From contig JAQTYS010000157.1 of assembly GCA_028688175.1 (NCBI GenBank), forward strand, positions 1 through 6,326: DNA of 6,326 nucleotides. The letters are read 5' to 3'. Origin of the DNA: Methanothrix sp. GTDB lineage: Archaea > Halobacteriota > Methanosarcinia > Methanotrichales > Methanotrichaceae. Below are positions 1 through 5,991 of this stretch, in pieces. The position numbers were made by a program, and so were the translations under genes. The notes beneath the pieces were generated by a model. It saw nothing but the letters and a program-made list of their open reading frames with translations, had not been told where the DNA came from and made no database searches. The stretch's first letter is position 1, and every line of letters starts with the position of its first letter.

Positions 1-19
1 ACAATTTTCATGGATGAGG

Positions 20-30
20 AAAAATAGAAA
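20..30 (-). terminator. Possible T-rich archaeal terminator after the membrane-protein gene
   Basis: On the minus strand, about 6 nt after the TGA stop of the membrane-protein gene, the sequence reads TTTCTATTTTT. Archaeal RNA polymerase often terminates at T-runs without a hairpin, and none is obvious here. The position at the end of a four-gene run fits a terminator. The run is short and interrupted, and the window ends just beyond, so it cannot be seen whether another gene follows closely. Confidence 0.3.
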
Positions 31-36
31 CGACTT

Positions 37-516
37 TCAGCCCGGCCCATCGATAAGCCGCAGGTAACACACCACATCCACCACCAGCGGCACAAATCCG
101 GCCAGCAGCGCCCAGTAGGCCCGCTTCAGATTTCTGTGCTTGTAGCCCACCAGCTCCCGGTAGAGCTGCTCGGCAATCTGAGGCGAGCTCAAATTCGTCT
201 CGTAGCTCCTGGGCGTGAAGACTCGCACCGCAAAGAAGAGGCAGACCAGCCAGATGACGATAGGCAGGACAAACAGGCCAATCCGAAGCCACGCTTCCGG
301 GCCCTGCACCGCCATGACTTTTCGTAGATCGCTAAAAGAGATGGCCGCAAAGTAAATGCCCTCCACCAGGGTCACAGCTGAGATGAGCTGTTTGGCTGCC
401 TCCTCCAGGGAAGCGACGGACTCACGCACAGCGGTGCGGGCCGTCTCCAGCCAGAACTCATCCAGCTCGGTGACGGGCTCGCCGATGGCGTCCGGGGCGG
501 CGGGATTGCCTGGCAT
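37..516 (-). CDS. Small multi-pass membrane protein of unknown function (159 aa)
   Basis: I do not recognise a named family. Residues 1-40 are polar and acidic and predicted helical (TELDEFWLETARTAVRESV), so probably a soluble segment. Two strong hydrophobic helices lie at about 77-99 (LFVLPIVIWLVCLFFAV) and 132-152 (YWALLAGFVPLVVDVVCYL). A weaker one at about 44-62 could be a third membrane segment or an amphipathic helix. The 100-131 linker is charged and may be a cytoplasmic loop. No signal peptide or catalytic motif is visible. The ATG at 516 follows an AGAGGA ribosome binding site with 8 nt spacing and lies 13 nt after the zinc-ribbon stop, so it is almost certainly the last gene of the CHAT operon. 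By context it could be a membrane effector or anchor for the CHAT/NB-ARC protein, loosely like small membrane effectors of other STAND-linked conflict systems; this is inference. That it is a real gene is well supported by its ribosome binding site, spacing and membrane-helix pattern. Confidence 0.8.
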   Translation of the reverse strand: MPGNPAAPDAIGEPVTELDEFWLETARTAVRESVASLEEAAKQLISAVTLVEGIYFAAISFSDLRKVMAVQGPEAWLRIGLFVLPIVIWLVCLFFAVRVFTPRSYETNLSSPQIAEQLYRELVGYKHRNLKRAYWALLAGFVPLVVDVVCYLRLIDGPG

Positions 517-524
517 GTCTGAGG

Positions 525-530
525 TCCTCT
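525..530 (-). promoter_or_regulatory. Ribosome binding site of the membrane-protein gene, overlapping the upstream stop
   Basis: AGAGGA on the minus strand lies 8 nt before the ATG at 516. Its first base overlaps the TAA stop (530-532) of the zinc-ribbon gene. It fixes the start of the membrane protein and suggests translational coupling of the two genes. Confidence 0.65.
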
Positions 531-745
531 TAAATCATATTCCTGGTTACGTCTATCTTTTGCACCTTTGTCACATAGAACTTGTTCCTGCTGCCGCAGA
601 ATGGGCATGTCTCCACAAAGGATACGGCACCATCATCTCCTTTCTTGGCCAGCTTGCCGCCCGCCTGCAGATTCTTGTGATCATCCCACTGAAATAATCG
701 GCCAGGTGCGGTGCATTTCTCATTGCAGCATAGGATTCTAAGCAT
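530..745 (-). CDS. Small zinc-ribbon protein of unknown function (71 aa)
   Basis: This short protein has two cysteine knuckles: Cys6-Cys7-x3-Cys11 at the N-terminus and Cys47-Pro-Phe-Cys50-Gly near the C-terminus, about 35 residues apart. That spacing fits a four-cysteine zinc ribbon; either Cys6 or Cys7 could be the first ligand. The middle is polar and lysine- and glycine-rich (KLAKKGDDG), as in a ribbon loop, and the tail after residue 55 is basic. No membrane segment or enzymatic motif is visible. The ATG at 745 follows an AAGGAG ribosome binding site, and only 15 nt separate it from the stop of the CHAT/NB-ARC/TPR gene, so the two are surely co-transcribed. The CHAT protein has its own CxxC...CxxC knuckle, which makes a shared zinc-dependent assembly or recognition step conceivable but unproven. 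Zinc ribbons bind nucleic acids or proteins, and the sequence does not say which. The reading as a real gene is firm; the function is unknown. Confidence 0.82.
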   Translation of the reverse strand: MLRILCCNEKCTAPGRLFQWDDHKNLQAGGKLAKKGDDGAVSFVETCPFCGSRNKFYVTKVQKIDVTRNMI

Positions 746-754
746 TGGATCGAT

Positions 755-760
755 CTCCTT
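755..760 (-). promoter_or_regulatory. Strong ribosome binding site of the zinc-ribbon gene, abutting the CHAT stop
   Basis: AAGGAG on the minus strand lies 9 nt before the ATG at 745 and directly follows the TGA stop (761-763) of the CHAT/NB-ARC/TPR gene. It is the best ribosome binding site in the minus-strand run, and it suggests that ribosomes finishing the large gene help initiate the small one. It may also let the small protein be made in excess of the large one. Confidence 0.75.
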
Positions 761-3580
761 TCACTGACCTCTTTCTATCCTCTCTCGAACATTACGAGCC
801 TGCTCAGCATAGGGGCTATTCAGTTCAAGGAAGGCTGCCTCAGCCAGACGAATCAATCGCAAAGCCTCCTTCACATTTCCTATCTGCTCCTCCAGCAATG
901 CCAGTTGCGCCTGAGAGATTGCAATGCCGTTCTTGTCGCCCAGTTCCTGACTAATTTTCAGGCTCTGCTGGTAGAGCTTGCGAGCCTCTTCGTACTCCCC
1001 GGTGGCCTGGGCTAGCCTACCCAGCTGGTGCAGCGACCTTGCCACACCGCTCTTGTCGCCCAGTTCCTGATTAATTTTCAAGCTCCGCTGGTAGAGCTGG
1101 CGGGCCTCGTCGTACTCGCCGGTGTTCTGGGCCAGCGCGCCCAGCTGGTGCAGCGACCTTGCCACGCCGCTCTTATCGCCCAGTTCCTGATTAATTTTCA
1201 GGCTCTGTTGGTAGAGCTGGGGGGCCTCGTCGTAGTCCCCGATGGCCTGGGCCAGCATGCCCAGCTGGTGCAGCGATTTTGCCACACCGCTCTTATCGCC
1301 CAGTTCCTGATTAATTTTCAGGCTCTGCTGGTAGAGCTGGCGGGCCTCGTCGTAGTCCCCGATGGCCTGGGCCAGCATGCCCAGCTGGTGAAGCGACTTG
1401 GCCACGCCGCTCTTGTCTCCCAGTTCCTGTAAAATTTTCAGGCTCTGCTGGTATAGCTTGCGTGCCTCGTCGTACTCGCCTTTTTTCTGAGAGATGATTC
1501 CAAAATTATGAATCCAAATAGCTTTTTGGTTTGTATCCTCAAGCATTTCTGCGGCTGTAATGGCCTGATGTAGCCGCAGATTGCATTCACTCCAGTAGCC
1601 TCTGGTATCCAAGTATCGATACAGAGCAGACATAAATTCCAGAACCTGAGTGGATGCAGCCTTTTTCGACTCGCCTGAGGAAGAATTCTGCTGTCCTACT
1701 GCCCAGTCCATTCCTGCGAGAATATTCTCTCGCTCCCATTCCAGCATGTCGAAATTCTCGCTAAAATGCCGGGCATATTTCAGGAAGTACTCTGCCGCTC
1801 TGGGCCGAAGCCCTGCCAGAAGCTCTTCTCCGGCTTTGCCGGCAGCGTACTGGCGCATGAGCGGATGCAGACGGTAGCGATAGAGCGTGACCTCATTGCC
1901 TTTCTCATCCAGAGCCGCGATCTCCGCCCGATCTAAAAATGAGCTGCGCACCAGTTCTTCAAGATCGTTCTCCCAGTTCAACTGGCCCTCCTCCAGGCAA
2001 ATGCTCCGGATAGCATTTTCGTCCATAGAACCAAAGAAAACAGCCAGACGAGTGAAGAGTTCCTTTTGACTATCTTCCAAACAGTTGTAAGAGACATCAA
2101 ATCTGTCGGATACTCCTTTGGGTGGATTTCGTCTCAGCTCGTCCCTGATTCCAGCCAGGCTCCTCCTGGTTGACTGGCCCGCCACCAGCTTGATGGCCAG
2201 CGGGTGGCCCTGCATGAAACCTGCGATCTCTGCCAGGCTGCTCTGCTCTTCAGCGCTCAGATGCTCGCCCCATTTTGGAAAACTCCGGCGGGCTTCTCTG
2301 AAAAAGAGCCTGATTGCTTCCACCTGCTCCATCTCCGGCACCCGGATCTCCCGGCCACCGCAGGGCAGGCTCTCCCTTGTGGTCAGCAGAGCGGCGCTGG
2401 GCTGGGGGATGCCCTCCAGGAAGCGCCAAAGGTTCGAATCCCGAATGCTCTCGGCGTTATCCACCACCAGCAGGCTGGCGGTATCGTAATTCCTGAGATA
2501 GCTTAAAACCTGGTCTCGCTTGGCATCGAGGGGAAGGGTGCGAAGCTGAGGGCCAAAGACGTTATCAAAAGCGTTGAGCATCTCTTCCAATCCCAGGCGT
2601 TCCATCTCGGCTGCGCTCCTCCAGAAGACGCCGCCCGGATAGCGCCAGGCCAGCCTGCGCGCAGCCTCGGCAGCCAGCACCGTCTTGCCGATGCCTCCCT
2701 GGCCGGTGAGGACGACGAGCTTCTCTCCAGACTGCAAGGCATCCATGGCTTGAGAGAGGAGCCCCTTGCGACCGCGCGGCGGGTCAGATCGGATGTAGTC
2801 GCCCACGAATTCGTGCTCAGGCAGCCCAAAGAGCCGCTCTGCCTCGAAGCTGGGCTTGCCGGTGGCTTTAGCCAGCACAATCCTGCCATCCATTCCCGGC
2901 CCCTCCAGAACCGGGATCTTCTGCCATTCACCACCGTTCTCCAGTTTCTTAAGAGCAGGCAGAGCTATCTCAAAGGCCCGGCTGATGGTCATGCCTGCCC
3001 CCAGGCTGGCGTAAAAGGGCCCGGCCAGAGCCATGGTCGCCTTTAACGGAACTGACTCATTCATCCCCAGGACGGCAGGAACGCCCTTGGCCAGCAGCAC
3101 ATTCTGCAGGCTCGCCTCACCCCCTTTGGCAGACTCACAGGCGCTCAGGAAGACCAGCTTCGCAGGCTGCGGCGCGCTCGTCACAATCTCTGCCAGCTCC
3201 TCTGCAGCCAGAGCGTCCGTCAATCCGTCCTCTCTCTCGAAAGCGAAGTAGCCTTTCACCTCTTCGTCTTCCAGCAGAGCTGTGCAGCGGTCGCATTTCT
3301 TCTCCTGCGGCAGGTGAAGAGCGCCGCAATTGGGACAGCGCCGCCCCAGGGCACCGTGGCCGTCGAAATGGACGATGTCGTAGCCGCTTAAAATCTCGCT
3401 TCGCAGGCCTTCCACAGTAGGTGGGCGGAGCATCTTCAGGAAAGCCGGGGCCTGCACCCGCCTCAAGCCAGCCTGCAAGGCCCACTGATCGGCTAAATTG
3501 GGCAGGTCAGGCAGATCCAGTGGCCGGGAGAGAATCACCAGAATGTGAAAGCCCTGGGAAGAGGAAGCATCTTGAGACAT
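761..3580 (-). CDS. CHAT-domain (caspase-like) NB-ARC STAND NTPase with C-terminal TPR repeats (939 aa)
   Basis: A three-part signal-transduction protein. Residues 10-236 form a CHAT peptidase of the caspase clan: HFDGHGALG gives the predicted catalytic His75, and VFLSACES the predicted nucleophile Cys148. Between them Cys82-x2-Cys85 and Cys96-x2-Cys99 form an inserted zinc knuckle. Residues 250-475 are an NB-ARC NTPase: Walker A GQGGIGKT (293-300), Walker B LLVVDNAE with Asp374, a TTR sensor (400-402) and GHPLA (458-462, the GxPL motif). A winged-helix region follows, with LHPLMRQYA (571-579) in place of the MHD motif. Residues 681-920 hold six 40-residue TPR units, four nearly identical. 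Family knowledge: such proteins stay inactive until the repeats bind a trigger, then the NTPase oligomerises and the effector domain acts. All key residues are present, so it is likely active. The predicted location is cytoplasmic. The ATG at 3580 is the first after an in-frame stop, but no good ribosome binding site precedes it. It lies 36 nt after cdc48 and 15 nt before the zinc-ribbon gene. Trigger and substrate are unknown. Confidence 0.93.
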   Translation of the reverse strand: MSQDASSSQGFHILVILSRPLDLPDLPNLADQWALQAGLRRVQAPAFLKMLRPPTVEGLRSEILSGYDIVHFDGHGALGRRCPNCGALHLPQEKKCDRCTALLEDEEVKGYFAFEREDGLTDALAAEELAEIVTSAPQPAKLVFLSACESAKGGEASLQNVLLAKGVPAVLGMNESVPLKATMALAGPFYASLGAGMTISRAFEIALPALKKLENGGEWQKIPVLEGPGMDGRIVLAKATGKPSFEAERLFGLPEHEFVGDYIRSDPPRGRKGLLSQAMDALQSGEKLVVLTGQGGIGKTVLAAEAARRLAWRYPGGVFWRSAAEMERLGLEEMLNAFDNVFGPQLRTLPLDAKRDQVLSYLRNYDTASLLVVDNAESIRDSNLWRFLEGIPQPSAALLTTRESLPCGGREIRVPEMEQVEAIRLFFREARRSFPKWGEHLSAEEQSSLAEIAGFMQGHPLAIKLVAGQSTRRSLAGIRDELRRNPPKGVSDRFDVSYNCLEDSQKELFTRLAVFFGSMDENAIRSICLEEGQLNWENDLEELVRSSFLDRAEIAALDEKGNEVTLYRYRLHPLMRQYAAGKAGEELLAGLRPRAAEYFLKYARHFSENFDMLEWERENILAGMDWAVGQQNSSSGESKKAASTQVLEFMSALYRYLDTRGYWSECNLRLHQAITAAEMLEDTNQKAIWIHNFGIISQKKGEYDEARKLYQQSLKILQELGDKSGVAKSLHQLGMLAQAIGDYDEARQLYQQSLKINQELGDKSGVAKSLHQLGMLAQAIGDYDEAPQLYQQSLKINQELGDKSGVARSLHQLGALAQNTGEYDEARQLYQRSLKINQELGDKSGVARSLHQLGRLAQATGEYEEARKLYQQSLKISQELGDKNGIAISQAQLALLEEQIGNVKEALRLIRLAEAAFLELNSPYAEQARNVRERIERGQ
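931..1480. repeat. Tandem 120-bp repeats encoding 40-aa TPR units
   Basis: About 4.6 near-identical copies of a 120-bp unit lie inside the 3' third of the CHAT/NB-ARC/TPR gene. Aligned by eye, 1141-1260 and 1261-1380 differ at 5 of 120 positions; 1021-1140 and 1141-1260 differ at about 13. The flanking units (821-930 and 1481-1540) still encode TPR-like helices but have diverged strongly. Each unit encodes a helix pair with the pattern LHQLG...GDYDEARQLYQQSLKI followed by NQELGDKSGVA. The 120-bp period keeps the reading frame, so copies can be gained or lost without breaking the gene. This high identity points to recent duplication or gene conversion. Short-read assemblies could collapse such an array, so the true copy number may differ. 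Confidence 0.92.
3284..3337 (-). other. Zinc knuckle inserted in the CHAT peptidase domain (residues 82-99)
   Basis: The segment reads CPNCGALHLPQEKKCDRC: two CxxC pairs ten residues apart, starting seven residues after the predicted catalytic His75 and well before Cys148. Four such cysteines almost always bind one zinc. The insert lies where many CHAT domains have a short loop near the active site. It could shape the substrate pocket, hold the loop inactive until activation, or sense metal or redox state; these roles are inference. Confidence 0.8.
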
Positions 3581-3616
3581 ATCAGTGCCGAGTACGTCTG
3601 CATAAGTTAATCAATA

Positions 3617-5896
3617 TCATGCGTAAATATCCCCGCGCTCCACTTCCTTAGAGGCTTTCTTGCGCAGCTCCGTTCCCAATTTGGAATAGTACTTCATGGT
3701 GTCGGGCGTAACCGAGGGTCCGATCTCCTGCAAAGCCGCCAGGAAATGCTTCTGGCCGATCTTCTTTGCCGCCATATCCTCTCGCAGAGCCAGCCGCCCG
3801 GCTTTACGCACCACCGCGGCGATATCAGCTCCCGTGTACTGGTCAGTGAGATCAATCAGCTCGTCGATATTGATATCGTCCTCCAGAGGCGCTTTTTTCA
3901 AATGCACCTGGAAGATCTTGCTGCGGGACTCCTTGTCAGGTACGGGTGCCAAAATCAGCTCGTCAAAACGCCCAGGCCGGAGGAGCGCCGGATCGATGAT
4001 ATCCGGCCGGTTGGTGGCCCCAATTACCACCACTCCTCTCAGCTCCTCCAGACCGTCCATCTCGCTTAAAAGCTGGTTTACTACACGCTCAGTGACATGC
4101 GGCTCTCCTGCGCCTCCGCCGCCACGCATGGGCACCAGCGCATCCAGCTCATCCAGGAAGATGATGGACGGAGCTACCTGCCTTGCCTTTCTGAAGATCT
4201 CTTCCACTCTCTTCTCGCTCTCACCATACCACTTGGAGAGCAGAGCCGATCCTTTAACCGTGATAAAGTTGGCCTCGCTCTCATTGGCCACTGCCTTGGC
4301 GAGCATGGTCTTGCCGGTTCCCGGCGGTCCGTAAAGCAAAATTCCCTTGGGTGCCTCTATCCCCAGGCGACGGAAACTCTCGGCGTTTCTTAGCGGCCAC
4401 TCCACCGCCTCGATAAGAAGCTGCTTGACTTCTTCCAGGCCGCCAATGTCCTCCCAACTGACATTGGGAACCTCAACCAGGATCTCCCTCATAGCCGACG
4501 GAGAGACTTCTCTCAAGGCTGCCTCAAAGTCATCCTTTTGCACAATGAGCCGGTCCAGGATCTCTTTGGGAATGGTGGGCTCTTCCAAATCAATCTCCGG
4601 AAGAATGCGACGCAGAGCATTCATAGCCGCCTCCCGACCTACAGCCGAGATATCCGCGCCCACGAATCCGTAGGTCCTCTTGGCAAAGTCCTCCAGGACC
4701 ACATCTTCGTGCAAAGGCATGCCGCGGGTGTGAATCTGGAAGATCTCCATGCGCCCTTCCATATCAGGAACGCCGAGCTCAATCTCCCGGTCGAACCTGC
4801 CCGGCCTGCGAAGGGCCATATCCAGCGCCTCGGGCCGGTTGGTGGAGCCGATTACTATTACGTTCTTTCTCTCTTTCAGGCCGTCCATGAGCGATAAGAG
4901 CTGGGCCACAACGCGCCTTTCCACCTCGCCGGTCACGTCGCCGCGCTTGGGTGCAATAGAATCCAGCTCATCCAGGAAGATTATGGCAGGCGTGTTCTTC
5001 TCCGCCTCCTCGAATAGATCTCGCAGCGCCTTCTCGCTCTCACCATAGTACTTGGACATTATCTCCGGGCCGTTAATGCTTATGAAGTAAGCGTCACTCT
5101 CATTGGCTACGGCTTTGGCGAGCATGGTTTTTCCCGTGCCGGGCGGCCCATGGAGGAGAACGCCCTTGGGCGGATCAATCCCCAGACGGTCAAAGAGCTC
5201 AGGATGTTTGAGAGGAAGCTCAATCATCTCTCTGACCTTGGTTATCACCGGCTTTAATCCGCCAACATCTTCGTAAACTACCGAGGGAACAGAACGCTGT
5301 GGCGTCTCTACTGCCTGAGGTAAAAGCTCAATATCGGTTCCTTCTGTGATCTTGACAATTCCGCCCGGGCTGGTGGAGATCACTCTCAGCTTGATCTCGC
5401 CCAGGCCAAAAGCCTGAGCCCCTAAAAAGCCGCGGAATATCTCCTCGAACATGGTCTCCCGGCCCATGGAGTCGGTGGGCGGCTTTCGGACGCTGGTCGT
5501 AGAGATGATATCTCCTTTTGTAAGCGGCCGGCCATTGAAGACCTTGGTGAGAACGTCCCCGGGAGCAAAGATCTGCATCCCTTGCGTGACCGGGGCCAGG
5601 GTTACATGCTTGGCCTCATTCCAGACCGCCTTCTTGACCTCTACATACTGGCCTATGCTCGTTCCGGCGTTGGACCTGATCAGACCATCCATCCTGATCA
5701 TGTCAAGCCCCTGATCCTGGGAATAGGCACTGACAGCTAAAGCTGCCGTTGACCTTGAACCTAACAGCTCAACTACATCTAAGGGACGCGCGCCTATTCT
5801 CTCCAGAAAATCCTCGCCAATCCGAACTATGCCTTTTCCTACATCGCCCTGATTGGCCTCGGAAACCTTCAGCCTGACGCTTTCTCCTTCAGTCAT
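3617..5896 (-). CDS. cdc48: Cdc48/VAT-type AAA+ ATPase, p97-like protein unfoldase (759 aa)
   Basis: Archaeal homologue of p97/Cdc48/VAT, a hexameric unfoldase that threads proteins through a central pore using ATP. Residues 1-190 form the N domain (double-psi barrel, then the second N subdomain) that recruits substrates. D1 has Walker A GPPGTGKT (250-257), Walker B IIFLDELD (305-312, catalytic Glu310), sensor Asn353 and arginine fingers Arg364 and Arg367. D2 has Walker A (523-530), Walker B (578-585, Glu583), sensor Asn629 and arginine fingers Arg640 and Arg643. Pore loops are aromatic in both rings: KYYGESE (282-288) and KWYGESE (555-561). The last three residues, Ile-Tyr-Ala, fit the HbYX motif that docks ATPases onto the 20S proteasome, so it probably feeds the proteasome. 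Length is usual for the family and no key residue is missing. The ATG at 5896 gives the expected N-terminus, but no ribosome binding site lies close to it, so the message may be leaderless. The CHAT gene begins 36 nt downstream with no clear terminator between. Confidence 0.97.
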   Translation of the reverse strand: MTEGESVRLKVSEANQGDVGKGIVRIGEDFLERIGARPLDVVELLGSRSTAALAVSAYSQDQGLDMIRMDGLIRSNAGTSIGQYVEVKKAVWNEAKHVTLAPVTQGMQIFAPGDVLTKVFNGRPLTKGDIISTTSVRKPPTDSMGRETMFEEIFRGFLGAQAFGLGEIKLRVISTSPGGIVKITEGTDIELLPQAVETPQRSVPSVVYEDVGGLKPVITKVREMIELPLKHPELFDRLGIDPPKGVLLHGPPGTGKTMLAKAVANESDAYFISINGPEIMSKYYGESEKALRDLFEEAEKNTPAIIFLDELDSIAPKRGDVTGEVERRVVAQLLSLMDGLKERKNVIVIGSTNRPEALDMALRRPGRFDREIELGVPDMEGRMEIFQIHTRGMPLHEDVVLEDFAKRTYGFVGADISAVGREAAMNALRRILPEIDLEEPTIPKEILDRLIVQKDDFEAALREVSPSAMREILVEVPNVSWEDIGGLEEVKQLLIEAVEWPLRNAESFRRLGIEAPKGILLYGPPGTGKTMLAKAVANESEANFITVKGSALLSKWYGESEKRVEEIFRKARQVAPSIIFLDELDALVPMRGGGGAGEPHVTERVVNQLLSEMDGLEELRGVVVIGATNRPDIIDPALLRPGRFDELILAPVPDKESRSKIFQVHLKKAPLEDDINIDELIDLTDQYTGADIAAVVRKAGRLALREDMAAKKIGQKHFLAALQEIGPSVTPDTMKYYSKLGTELRKKASKEVERGDIYA

Positions 5897-5916
5897 GCAA
5901 TTACGAATATTGGCAC

Positions 5917-5949
5917 CTATTTTTTAAGTAGTTTGCGATTTAATACAAT
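5917..5949 (-). promoter_or_regulatory. Candidate promoter region for cdc48
   Basis: Reading the minus strand, two TATA-like elements occur: TTGTATTAAAT (about 5939-5949) and ACTTAAAAAAT (about 5919-5929). With archaeal spacing of roughly 25 nt to the transcription start, the first would give a leader of about 20 nt holding AGGTG near its start, and the second would start transcription within a few bases of the ATG. Which one is used cannot be decided by eye. Confidence 0.45.
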
Positions 5950-5960
5950 TCGGCATTATT

Positions 5961-5975
5961 CGAAGGATATATCTC
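5961..5975 (+). promoter_or_regulatory. Candidate TATA box and BRE for the phosphorylase gene
   Basis: CGAAG followed by GATATATC resembles a purine-containing TFB-recognition element next to a TATA box. The box is centred near 5970, which predicts a transcription start near 5996 and a leader of about 22 nt containing the ribosome binding site. A second AT-rich candidate, TTTAATA at 5940-5946, would give a longer leader. Confidence 0.5.
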
Positions 5976-5982
5976 TTAAGAG
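5973..5982. promoter_or_regulatory. 10-bp perfect palindrome CTCTTAAGAG downstream of the TATA box
   Basis: CTCTTAAGAG is a perfect 10-bp palindrome placed between the predicted TATA box and the predicted transcription start of the phosphorylase gene, and it directly adjoins a second palindrome, GATATATC (5966-5973). Repressors often bind such positions in archaea. Short palindromes also arise by chance, so an operator role is only a suggestion. Confidence 0.25.
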
Positions 5983-5991
5983 CGCTCATTG

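Noticed and set aside
1..11. Possible start (ATG at 11, minus strand) of a further gene downstream of the membrane-protein gene
   Set aside because: Only 11 bases are visible and no ribosome binding site precedes it, so a gene cannot be supported.
1028..1432. 134-codon plus-strand open frame with internal repeats
   Set aside because: It is the antisense of the 120-bp TPR repeats; the period is divisible by three, so a repeat free of stops in one antisense frame stays open by construction.
931..1480. Regular repeats considered as a CRISPR array
   Set aside because: The 120-bp units are contiguous, without unique spacers, and encode in-frame TPR helices.
2503..2934. 143-codon minus-strand frame overlapping the NB-ARC region
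   Set aside because: It is an out-of-frame shadow inside the CHAT/NB-ARC gene, with Arg/Ser-rich translation and no motif, while the main frame has intact Walker motifs.
3620..3632. Internal promoter for the CHAT operon (ATATTTA at the end of cdc48)
   Set aside because: The TATA match is weak and overlaps conserved C-terminal codons of cdc48; it is mentioned only as a possibility.
3696..4334. 212-codon plus-strand open frame opposite cdc48
   Set aside because: It lies wholly antisense to a highly conserved ATPase domain, has a serine/arginine-rich composition typical of a frame shadow, and has no recognisable domain.
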